Origin: Ulva prolifera
Taxonomy: Eukaryota > Chlorophyta > Ulvophyceae > Ulvales > Ulvaceae
Direction of reading: 5' to 3'
Assembly: GCA_023078555.1 (NCBI GenBank)
Contig: CM041197.1
Location: forward strand, 3,258,501-3,322,500
Length of the DNA: 64,000 nucleotides
Under the pieces are notes generated by a model that was not told the DNA's origin, made no database searches, and saw nothing but the letters and a program-made list of their open reading frames with translations. The translations under genes were made by a program, and so were the position numbers. Positions 13,101 to 23,236 of this stretch are shown one piece after another. Each line of letters starts with the position of its first letter. Position 1 is the stretch's first letter.

Positions 13101-16100
13101 CACCGTCGCTTGCCTTGAGAAAGTCTTCCCACAGATTCTCCTCAGAGGCCTCCTCGGAGGCTGACTGCAGAGCCTGGGGGGCCGGTGTCCATGGCAGGCT
13201 ACACAAGGGGGGTCCCAGCGACTCGGCCGGCTCCAGGCCGGGGGTGCCGCCGGCCGAGCGCAGGTGCTCCTGCATGACCTCATGCTCCATGAGTGCGTCC
13301 CGCCGCAGCGCCAGCGGCGCCACGCGCCGCGGAGACGCTGCACAGAGGTCCTGTAGCCACACCAGCGCCACAGGGGCGTCCTCAGACGGCGCGGCGGTGC
13401 TCGGCGGCGGAGGCTGAGTTGCGCTGAGGCTGCGGAGGTCGGCGCGTGTGAAGGGCTGCGATGCGAGGGCGCGCTGCAGCGTGGTGCGGGCAGTGATGCG
13501 GCTGCGAAACGTGTACAATGGCCGCAACGCGTTCCACATGGCCCTGCACGCCGCCGCAAGGTGATGCGCTGCGCAGCAGAGTGGCCGGTGCACGAGTGGG
13601 AGAGCCCCGCCCCTGATAACAGATAGATGCAGTTCTTGGCGAGGCCGCATGCATGCGATGAAAGCACTCACACAAGTGTTTGCAAGCGTCTCTCTATTCA
13701 CGGCTCCGCGCATCTGGCAACTTCCACACACATGCTTCCTGTGGCATGCATGTGGCCCCGATGCGCCGTGCAAGGGCATAGGAATGTGCCACCACACAAA
13801 ATGCACGCCGACGCCTGGTCACCGTGAACGTGTTGCCTGGTCACCGTGAACGTGTTGCCTGGTCACCGTGAACGTGTTGCCTGGTGGGAGGAGAAGAACG
13901 TGTGGGAGTTCAGACACAGCACACAGCAACTGTGGAAGTCTAGCGGTGACGGCATCAGCAGAACAGCCAGCGCCAACATGGCTGGGGGGTGGCGTCGTAC
14001 CTCGCACCTGGCATGCCAAGCGGGTTGGCTGTTAGGTCGATTGAACGCGCCGGCGCGGTCGGCAGGCGGGGCACGGGGGTGCCGTCAGCGGCGCCGGCGG
14101 AGCGGCTGCGGGCCATGCTGCGGTGCAGGCCGCGCATGTCGTCGAGCACGCCGTTGAGGTCCTGCAGGAAGAGCCGCTGCAGCAGGCCGGCCACCGCCAG
14201 CGCCGTCGCCGCCCGCAGCTGGTTGCCTGCAGCAGCACCTTGGTCGACCGTGTGGCATTGGTAGCTGCGGTTCGCCTGCCTGTGGCCGTGCTCGGCAGTA
14301 GTAAAGTAACGTAAACTTAAATTTTCTGAGCCGTATCCTAAAAGTAGTGCATGGGAGAGTCGGGCAGGGTGATTTCAGCTAGCCATCCCATCGGAATGCA
14401 TCAGGACATCACCTGACTGCCTGTTGACCAGCGTAACGGCTCATGCCGGCTGCAGCCTGTAGGCTCATTGGAGCCCTTGTTTGTTTGTTGCCAAAAATGC
14501 GAATAGAAGCGCAGTACACACAACGGACACAGCATCGGCACTGCCTGGCTGTAGCCACTGAGCATGACTCTGGCTGATACTGCCTTGTCCACGGCCGACT
14601 TGGTTGTGTAAGGGTTGTGCAGGAGATGTGCCGCAGCCGAGGCAATCGCACGACGGGCAAATACGCGACACTGAGGGACACCAGGCAGAGGTCACACCAG
14701 ACAGGTCGACCGTGCGCCAGTTGGGGCAGAAGGCGAGAGCGTGGCACAGCAGCGAGCCGTCAGCGTCCGTGATCCCGGCGCGCACCAGGCGCAGCGTCCG
14801 GAGGCTGTCGGCTCCCGGCAGCGCGGCCACAAGGGCGGCGCACGCGGCGCCGCCGAGTAGATTCCACGACACGTCGAGCTCCTCCAGGTGTGGGCAAGTG
14901 GCTGCGGCGGCGACGACGGCGGCGGCGCCGGCGTCCTCCAGGCCGCACTCGCGCAGCCCGAGGCGGCGGAGGGCGCGGAGGTCTGCCAGCGCCGCCGCGA
15001 GCGCCGTGGCGCCCTTGTTGGCGATGGGGGTGCGGGAGAGGGTGAGGTCGCACAGCGTGGCATCCATGCGGGGCCTCCTGAACACACCCTCGAACTCAGC
15101 ACTGGCAGCTGTCATCACCGGTCGCTCCAACGCTTGCTCAGGGTTTCAGGAGTATTTGCAGGCCCAGGATGCATGATTGTTCAGGTTTTTTTTTTTTTGA
15201 ATCATGTGTCATCGGTCAATGAAGTGAGATTCGACATGCGTCTGTCACCGGTCAGTGTAATGCGATTCAAACACATCTGGGCGACCAGAACGGGTCAAGG
15301 TAGACCAAGCAGGTCAGGAGATGGTGGGCTATGCAGACATAGGAAGGCGCACTGCAGGCAGCGGGCGAGCGCGGTGGCAAACAGTGCCGCACAGGCGGTG
15401 TTGCCAGAGAGGTCCAGGTCTCGGGGCTGCCAGGGGCATGCCTCGAGCGCGCGGAGCAGCGTTGCGCCGCCTGCGTCGGACATCAGTGTGCCTGCACGCA
15501 GCAGCCCCAATACACATGGGGCCTGTAGCTTAGACCGCCCGCTGTGACAATGAACAGGGACACATGATAGTGATCTGCGCTGCTGTGCGTCAGAGCACAC
15601 TATCAGGCATCGCGTCAGTAGCAGTGACCGTTCCTTGGCGTCAGACAAAGCAGCGGTTAGACAAACACAGGTTCTAGATACGACACGAAGCGGCCGCGTG
15701 CAACCACGGCGGCCCGCCTCGAGTCCAACATCGCCTATGATGCAGGGCCAACTGCTGCAATTGCACATCCGTTGGTGCTGCAGCTGGCGTAGCTTTGCTT
15801 TATCAGACTCGCACACAGCGGCGCCTCCGACTCCCAGGACAGGTGCATGTCCTCTGTCGCTGCAGTCTTTGACAGCCCCCATGCAGTTCAGTACACGGCC
15901 ACAGCTCAAAGTTCAGATGGAGAAATGAGACCTACATCTGGTCTCGTTGCGTGGATGCAAACATTGGGCACTACAAGGCAGGTCACGGAGAGACCAAATT
16001 ACACAAGCTCGGCCCATTGCATGCCAGAGAAGCAGTACAGGCTACGCGGCAAGATCAGGCTATCTAGGCCTCAGGCACGTCCTGAGTTCACGCACCTGTG

Positions 16101-18393
16101 ACACACAGGCGCTCGAGCCCCGAGGAGAAGCACGGCAGCAGGGCCGCGAGGGCGGCGGCCTGGCCGTCAGTGAGGCGAGCACCCCCGAGATCCAGCTCCG
16201 TCATGCCACGGATGCGCTCAGTCACCATGTGCTCCAGCGCGAGAGCCGCCTTCGGCCCAAACGTGGCTGCAGGGCGCACGGGCGGAGGCGTGGAGGTCAA
16301 GCTGGAGGCCCTGACGAGGCCCGCGTCGGGGTCGTGGCAGTGCGCCGCCAGGCTGAGCAGGTGCAGCTGCAGGTGCATCCCAACGTGGAGGCATCAGAAA
16401 CATACATCAGGACGAGTATCTGTGTCTTCAATGTGCCACAGTGCAGCTGGAACTACAATTATGCTATTGCTTTGTGAAGCATACGTGGGGTTGCAGTCAC
16501 AGTCAGATGTCAAGCAAGCTCAACAGGTCATCATGGGGGAGCGACTTTGTTTGTCTTGTATGTGCAGACTGCTTTGGCGCTTTGCCATGCAATGAGCAGG
16601 TGCAGCTGCAGCAACACATGCCTCCTCTCAGACACATCTGGGAACCTGCGTCCCTTGATCCGCCACGAAACAGCCGGAATCACAGGCACGCTTCCTGTAG
16701 GTGAAGCATGCGTAGGTTCACAATCCTGGTCGAATCTCAAGCAAATTTGAGAGACCATGTCACAGCGTCTTTGTCGGCTCTGTAGCTACATGCAGGCTGC
16801 TGTGTTGCTCTGCCAAGCAAATGAGCCCAGGCTCGTGTGGAGCATCTGATTGCATCATTAGAGAGCGGTGGCAGGTACCTGCCGACTGTACAGGTTCTGC
16901 AGGAGGCCCTCCTCGCTGTCGATGCGCAGGCGGGCTGCCAGGCCAGGCATCTCCCCCGCTGTCACCACGTCCAGAGGAACCACCACGCCACCCACCGCCA
17001 CGCCGTCACTGCCGCTGCCTGTCTGTACCACCTGCCATTGCTGAGGCTGGCGGCCGCTGCAGCCTGGGCTCGCAGGCAGGCTGTGGCGATCCTCCAACTG
17101 TCCTGTACCGTGGTTGACTTGTGTCTTGTGCCCTTGGCAGGGCGGATCTGCTGCGAGCCATTCTGGTCACATACCTGAAGACTCCCTGGCGTGACCGTCA
17201 AGTGGTACATGGCTTGAGCTGGTTGGATCAGGAGTGGCATTGAAGCCATTGGAAGGGATGACAGCGCCCGGGGGCTGGTGAGCCGGGAGCGGTGCAGTGT
17301 CTGCATGAGCACCGCTTGCATCTCTCCACACTTCTGCGCTGTTTGCCCAGCAACGGTCCGCTCGCACCATCCAAGATGACGGATCGTGTGTGCCCTACAG
17401 GGACCTGCCAAATGCTCAAGTGTCTCCTGTTCACTTGCCACAGGTCAGAGCAGTAAATAGGTTTCGGTGAGTACTGTCCGGAGGGAACAAGCGGTACCTT
17501 TGCTGTTCCCATGGTCTGGTCAGCCTCGTCAGCAAGGTCAGGCATAGCATCCGCATAATCAATGTCCAGCTCGCTGGAGCTGTCACAGAGATCGTGCATA
17601 CGAACTTTGAGAGGTGCCAGGACGTGCTCCCGGGCATGGCTGAGGAGGCGTTGCAGAGCTGTGGACTCAGTCCCCCCTGCGATGGCATCGTGCTTATGAA
17701 GATACTGTAGAAGCATTTGCTGCATTGATGTCAGTTGTCCTTCATGCTTGACCAAGTTTGACTGCCACTTGCTGAGGAACTCCTGAATACATGCCACTCG
17801 CAGTGTTGCTATTCAAAAACAGTGTGATTCATCGGAGCATCCAGATCACTTTAAGCTTCAAGTCAGCACACACCTCCTTTTGCAATGCAGCAAAGCGGCT
17901 CAGAAACTGCGATGATGTATTTGGGCTGAGCCCTTCAAGCGGTGACTCCACAGCAGCAGCGGCATCAACTGCCGCCGGTCCCAAAAGGTCTGACCTGCAA
18001 AAACCTTCAAATGAGATGAACGTTGCTGAGTGTTTCAAATGTGATGAAGCTTCACCGATCGCTAGATGCTCCACGACCAACAACGAAACCGCAAGGCTGC
18101 TCACACCTACATGGCGCCGATTGGGGCCGTCGAGTTCTATTGCGCAAAGCGTATACTCGTTGTGAAGGATCCCATTCGCTTTGAACGACCTTGACGTGCC
18201 TCGACGGCATATGTGATGCGGAGCCTGACCGGTTAGCGTCCTTTTGCCACCACGACGCCCCAGCTCGCGAAGAGCATGGGACTGCATCATAGAGCTTCAA
18301 TCTAGATGGATCACTCCTGTGATTCTTAGTTGTGTCGTGATGATTGATTGGCTTAGGCTTCGAAGCTGCTGTCTCCGAACGCTGCTCTGCCAT
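4111..18393 (-). CDS. Large modular leucine-rich-repeat protein, 22 exons, 1,889 residues
   Basis: Exons 5'-3': 18056-18393, 17874-17994, 17498-17782, 17175-17333, 16879-17031, 16096-16366, 15353-15491, 14698-15077, 14008-14226, 13050-13568, 11889-12046, 11411-11647, 10468-10884, 9916-10169, 9068-9359, 8343-8594, 7645-7888, 7060-7303, 6450-6702, 5700-5936, 4773-5119, 4111-4261. All are GT-AG, phases agree at every junction, and the total is 5,670 bases. ATG gives MAEQRSETAASK; the stop follows PALDGPQD. Residues 1-110 are polar; 154-300 predicted helical; about 390-640 hold RNase-inhibitor-type LRRs (LEELDVSWN, RTVDLSGNQL). About 923-958 is almost pure Lys/Gly; 993-1889 is mainly helical with a repeated GxYxLxL module near 974, 1214 and 1697. 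There is no signal peptide or membrane segment. Intracellular scaffold or binding protein is inference. I do not recognise a named family for the C-terminal two thirds. Confidence 0.85.
7530..7644 (-). repeat. Dispersed repeat family R, copy 1
   Basis: Copy of a roughly 80-115-bp element. In this orientation it begins GTAAAG, continues TAAATCTGAATTTA, then GAGCCGTATCC, ACATTGACAACTCCGA and GGGACCAC, and ends in a CCCCC-TCAGAC motif. Its first base is exactly the first intron base after LRR-gene exon 17 (7645), so the repeat supplies the splice donor. Confidence 0.75.
7980..8048. repeat. Tandem duplication of about 35 bp in an LRR-gene intron
   Basis: Two adjacent copies of a segment beginning CACTGAGCATCGGTGTGAGC and continuing through CACCCCATTGGG, with one or two differences, lie in the intron between exons 16 and 17. 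Confidence 0.85.
8703..8790 (+). repeat. Dispersed intron repeat family S, copy
   Basis: Segment with ACACATACCGGGCC, TATGGCAAAGC, and CGACCGGTTG, matched closely by 43116-43184. Shorter, more diverged relatives in reverse orientation carry CTGCCATGCAATGGCC (for example near 10390). Confidence 0.6.
8867..8950 (+). repeat. Dispersed repeat family R, copy 2
   Basis: Reads GTAAAGTAAAGTAAATCTG, then GAGCCGTATCCTATTGG, ACATTGACAACTCCGA and GGGACCAC. It lies in the intron between LRR-gene exons 15 and 16, opposite in orientation to the gene and to copy 1. Confidence 0.8.
12365..12464 (-). repeat. Dispersed repeat family R, copy 3
   Basis: Same order of motifs as copies 1 and 2: GTAAAGCAAAGTAAATCTGA, ACATTGACAACTCCGA and GGGACC. 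A short internal deletion relative to copy 2 removes the GCCGTATCC segment. It lies within the intron between exons 10 and 11 of the LRR gene, not at its donor. Confidence 0.75.
12781..12980. repeat. 25-bp minisatellite, 8 copies
   Basis: Eight head-to-tail copies of a 25-base unit beginning CACAAGCACAGCACACCGAT; the third differs by a short C-rich change. It lies wholly inside the intron between exons 10 and 11 of the LRR gene. Because 25 leaves remainder 1 on division by 3, the array reads open in several frames (for example repeated AQHTDAATSTAH), but these are not genes. Confidence 0.93.
13815..13880. repeat. 22-bp tandem repeat, 3 copies
   Basis: Three identical copies of a 22-base unit (CTGGTCACCGTGAACGTG plus four bases) in the intron between exons 9 and 10 of the LRR gene. 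The unit contains the near-palindrome GGTCACC. Confidence 0.93.
14301..14341 (+). repeat. Dispersed repeat family R, truncated copy
   Basis: Carries only the GTAAAG end and the GAGCCGTATCCTA block, in the intron between LRR-gene exons 8 and 9 and opposite to the gene. Confidence 0.6.
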
Positions 18394-18451
18394 GACTTGG
18401 TGACACCTTTCAGTGTCCCTAACAGTTTGACTACATCACTGATCCACGGTA

Positions 18452-18463
18452 TCCTTATATAAG
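18452..18463. promoter_or_regulatory. Palindromic TATA element between divergent genes
   Basis: CCTTATATAAGG reads the same on both strands. It lies about 60 bases upstream of the LRR-gene ATG (18393, minus) and about 150 bases upstream of the first plausible ATG of the plus-strand gene (18612), so it could position transcription in either direction. Promoter function is inferred from sequence and position only. Confidence 0.45.
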
Positions 18464-18611
18464 GGGGCATTTGCAATCGCTATGTCATGATCGCCTCGTT
18501 GACGGGATGGTGCGCGAGACTTGGCGCTGACAAAAGGACCGCACAAGCATATTTTCCATCTTCCTCATTGGACTCGTTGGCGCGAAAACAGCCCCCCTGA
18601 AATGGGCAAAA

Positions 18612-21600
18612 GTGAGCCGCATTGACATGCTGGTGCGGGACCTCCCTTCCGAGGGACATTCCCTTCCCTGCTACGATCTTTCGGTGAATGTTCGTGGACA
18701 AACACCTGCACCTACGCCACCATCGCACGCACAAGAAACGGTGCATAACTTGCAATATGACGAGCAAGAAGGATCCCAAAGATCTGCCTCCTTATAATCG
18801 TTTTCGTTTTGTCAAATTGATACAAAGCGCCCCATCTCGCCGTGGTGGGGTTGAACCAGAGAACGCCACAACTGTGGGGCCAACAGATAGCAGGTCCGTT
18901 AGGTCTTTCTGACGTGAGACGTTCCATAAGATCAACAGAATTCAAGACAAGTACTGCTAACACATGTATCTCACCTGAACGTGGGGACCCGTGTCACTTC
19001 GATCACTGGGTGTGCCGGTCTCCCTTCGGCAAAGCTGTTCGCTGAACACAGAGCAATATATCAAATGAAACACCTTCAATCGCCAACATGCAAATACTGA
19101 AGTAGATGCCGACACGCGGACTCGGTTCACAGCATGGATTTAAAGATGCCGTAGGCCAGCGGGTCGTGCTATCGCCGCAAGACCATCGGTTCTTGGACGA
19201 GCTTGTGAAACTGGACAACGTGGACCTAGCCGTGGAAATATTGATGTCCCGTGGGACAGCAAGCGCTGGTCATAACGCTCCTGAAGAGCCTTTGGCAATA
19301 TCAGAGTTGGGCTCTTGCTGCTGTGCATCAAAGTATCCGAGAACGCGAAGGACAGTTACAGATGACTCGCACCTGATTGCTCCACCCGTCGAGCCAAGCC
19401 GTGGTGCTTTCCTATTACAAGCTGACATGCATAGTGTATCTGCTGTTAGCAGTCTTGCCTGCCTGTGTCATACGTAGTACATGGACCTCACCACACACAT
19501 GATACACTGTGTGGCACTGTTGCAGTCGACGGGGGCTCATGCCAGTCCCGCTGCTGAAGATGTATTGCCATATCATGTTTCTCTCTGCCTGTTCCTGCCC
19601 TCCGTTGTCGGAAGTTGACTCAGAACCGGGCTCCGATATTGCTTTACTGAGAAGGACTGCGTTTGTCAGTCTAATGTGAATGGCATGGCTGAACTGCTTG
19701 GAATTCTAGAGCATGCCTGCACAAGTATTGTGTATAGCAGGCTGCAGCTTGAACAGACAACAACAAGCGTGAATGAGGCCGATGCTTCATGTGCCTGTGC
19801 CATGTCCAATGTAACAGGTTCATCGTGCAGACAGGTAAAGACGATTCGCATGATCAAGGCCGACATGAAAAGCATGAGAATACATGCAGATTTAGCACAG
19901 GATCAGCAGGCTTCACGTGAGGTTGAGAGCGTGGCTGAGCGAGCCACCCAGCTAGAGATGTCTGGATACATGAATCATACTGCTGAGCATTCGTGTGGCG
20001 ATCTGACAAGCTCCCAGCGCACGAGTGGTTATGCAACACCCGCAACAAACGTTAGCAGTGCTGGTACAGTCCCATTCGAGCAGGTTGCTGTATTTGATCT
20101 GGCATTGCCTCCTATGAGCTGCAGTGGAATTCACATTCGGCGCGGCGTGGCTTGGTTCTGGCAATACTCTCCATGACGTGGTTGACTACGTGTCAGCATG
20201 ATGTCCTCGTGTCGCGTGGAGGTGGAGCTGCCACCCAGTGCGCCATGCGCACTTCTCTAGATTGTGCTTGTATGTCCACTACGCCATGCTCTATTCAGCT
20301 GTCACCAGCAGAGCTGCGCGTGGTGCAGGGTCCATTCAACCCACGCAAGGCCGCGCTTCATCAGACAATGGCCCACAGTTTTTGGAGCCCTGCCTGTTGG
20401 CCGCAGCCTCAGCAGACGTGGCCACTAGGGGCCATGAGCCTACTGCGGCACAACGAGCGGTGGACGCCGCGGTGATGACTCCGCCCGTGTTGCAACGATT
20501 CGCCTCCCACAGCAGTGTGCTTCACAGCGATAACAGCATCTCGCCACCCTGCGATGAAGCTAGACACGCGGAGGCTGCCGGCGCTGCTGTGCCGCCATGC
20601 GACTTTGGGGATCGACCTGGTTCCCAGCAGTGCGCTGACGGTCCGAAAGCAGATGCGGCGCTGTGCGTGCCAGTGCCACAGCGAGAGCAGGACGCTCTGA
20701 GGACCACGCCAGCACTTCAGCGGTGCTCATCAGGGATCTTCCTTCCCCGGGACAAAGGTGCTTATACACTCCTTGCTTTGGTCCGGGAGAAGCAAGTATT
20801 CACGAATGGCTGTGGTCTGGGAGGAGCATGTGAGCACCGATTCCCGCTGTCAGTGGAGTACGAGCCATGTGGGGTGTGCTGCGTATGTCCCTCTGACTAG
20901 AGCAGCTCTATCGGATCGTGCGTCAGGGCAGATGCCAGTGTTGAACAAGCACATCCCAGGCAGCAATGGATCGAATACATGCACAGCACAGGGTCCTGCT
21001 TACACTTGCTGTGCTATGTGATATCTTTGTCAGCGCCAGGAAGACGGTCATGGATTAGAAGAAGAGGGGTAACTCTGACATTCCTTCTCTTGGTCGCACA
21101 CAGCCCCAAACCTAAAGCTTTCTTATGGGCCCCATGTCTTACAAGGCCTGCCAACAGCAGTTCACTTTGACTGCCGCCATTGCTCTGATTGGGCATGGGC
21201 CCAGGCGCAACTCATACATGCTCATGCACTTTGTTGGTGCCAAACTCACAGCTGTTGTTCCTTCCATGCCTGCTTCTGTGCTGGTGGTGGTGTCTTCACG
21301 TGCATGTGCTGTTAACCCTACACAAACCGATTGATCGCAGAGTTGATTGGAGCCGTTTGCAGAGGTCAGAGGCAGCGACAAGGCGTCACGGTGGAACAGT
21401 CTCATCACGTCTCTCAGCTCGTATATTTGCTTTTGCGGGCCTGGTCGTGCAGCAGGCAAGCAGGGTGCTCCACCAGCGCCTGCCTCTGGAGATATTCACC
21501 CAGGCAAGACACATGTCTGTATCTCTGCATCGACAGCCAGTGAGACGGAGAGGCTCACCCAGGCCCGCGAGTCAATCTGCACGCTGCCTGCTCTAAACAG

Positions 21601-22394
21601 CACACTGACGGATCTGCAGGTGTGAGGAGACAGATACGCCGGTTTCCCCTGTTCAAATACCTGCTGGTACTGATGACATGTGGGTCAGTTCGCAGGTCCA
21701 TGTCTCCCTGGTGGACGCAAGTAGCCGTGCGGACAAGTCGCTGCCTTCTGTATGTGGCACCCCCACGGAACACTGCAGACCGAGCCACAGCTTCACCTGG
21801 AACTCGGTGTCTTGCCCAGGCGACATCCATAACTCTGAACAAGAACAGGCCAGAGAATCGACACTGCCATCGGACGTGGCTCCATGTAGTAGCAAAGCTG
21901 AGGACGGCACTGTTGACGTTGGATTGAATGGATTGAACACTGAAATGGGCAGGATGGCCTCTGGGGCGACCGAGGATGCCACTGCACCCACAGTGCTGCA
22001 TGCTGAAGAGGTGACCACTACGCAACTGCTCAAGCCTTGGTGATACTGCGACTGCTCTTTGGCTGACGTGTGGTCCGTGCAGACACAGAGGAGCTGTGGA
22101 GGGTCGCCACTCTGTTGGCGCCCTCCAGGAGTGGCAGCAGCGAGAAGCTGCAGCGGAGCTGTCAAGGCGGCAACAGCCACACGCCAGCCAGGCATACACC
22201 TGACACATTCATGTGCAGCAAGAACGATCCAGCGCAAGGAGGACACGTTTGTGCCATACCTCATGACCAAGCCCATGCCTTTGGAGAAACGGGTTGGCAG
22301 ATCACAAGCACGAATCATGGCGTACGTCCTGGCCAAGCATGGCGACCTCCGCTGTACAGCAACACCCGAACCGAAGCATGAAGCTTCTGCTTGA
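18612..22394 (+). CDS. Unrecognised multi-exon gene, divergent from the LRR gene
   Basis: Exon-like segments with polar, helix-forming composition and usable splice sites occur along the plus strand. The best are 21541-21619 (ETERLTQARES), 21696-22010 (acid and serine rich) and a terminal exon 22219-22394 after ATGTGCAG, encoding RTIQRKEDTFVPYLMTKPM and stopping at 22392-22394. Earlier candidates are an ATG at 18612 (MSRIDMLVRDL), 19106-19477 (FLDELVKLDNVDLAVEIL) and 19676-20176, which looks coiled-coil. The segments lie on one strand and none of the opposite frames look better, but I could not join them all with agreeing phases, so the model is incomplete. No family was recognised. It starts about 220 bases from the LRR gene, head to head. 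Confidence 0.45.
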
Positions 22395-22954
22395 TGCGGT
22401 GACCGTACAGCAAACGCTGGCGTGCTTCCGGAGTCCATCCTTCTGCAGCAAAGTGTGTAACGTGCAGTTATTCGCGTGTTGGTGCACTCAGTTGCTAAGC
22501 GAGACGTAGCATGCACACCATGTAAAGCACATGGTGTAGCCTTTCAAGTGCATGCCTGGTGCAGAGTCGCCGGTTGGTATCTGTGGTGGCGTACATCAGG
22601 GGCCTGCAACCGCCCTTCACAGGGCTGTCCGCTTGTATGCAGCCTCAGCACTGGAAGGTGACTGTCGCATTTGGTGTATGGCACAGGAGAGTTACAGAGA
22701 ACCGGTTATTCTTGGCAAAGCACAGCTCTCGAGGAATGTTGGACTTACAGTGTTGCCCTTCAAGCCACATCATACCCATGCTGCAAGTGGTCTCATAAGC
22801 AGCTTTGCATCAGCAGTGCCAGGGACTTGAGATTTGATGCTGGTTGGGCTGCTCATAAATGTGTTGGCATAGTGTCACTGCAGCTTGAAGGCCTACACGG
22901 ACATGAACCTCCAAATCGCCTCATGAGCCAAGGCACTCTAAAAAATTGCAGAAG

Positions 22955-23157
22955 TGAAGCCGTTGAGGATAGATAGTAATGCTTACACGAGATAACGATT
23001 AGAATACTGAGTCGAAATCCGTAGGTAAACCGTGGCGTCTTGCCTTATGTACCTATTGTGTTCAGAACAGTGTCAGCTGTGCCACAATGGCAGCAGCCCG
23101 CAGCGCTGCAGTACTCGAGATAACGAGGTACAGTGCAGCTGCAGCGAAATGGCATCA
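22955..23157 (-). repeat. 3' LTR of the Ty3/gypsy element
   Basis: 203 bp, TG...CA, identical to the 5' LTR except at one site. It abuts the polypurine tract on its right and the AGAAG target duplication on its left. Confidence 0.95.
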
Positions 23158-23236
23158 GTCCTCCCCTCTAGCTGTATGCTGCACAGGAGAAGATAGCACA
23201 CAATCAAAATCAAAACAACAGCAGAGCAGACAAAGC

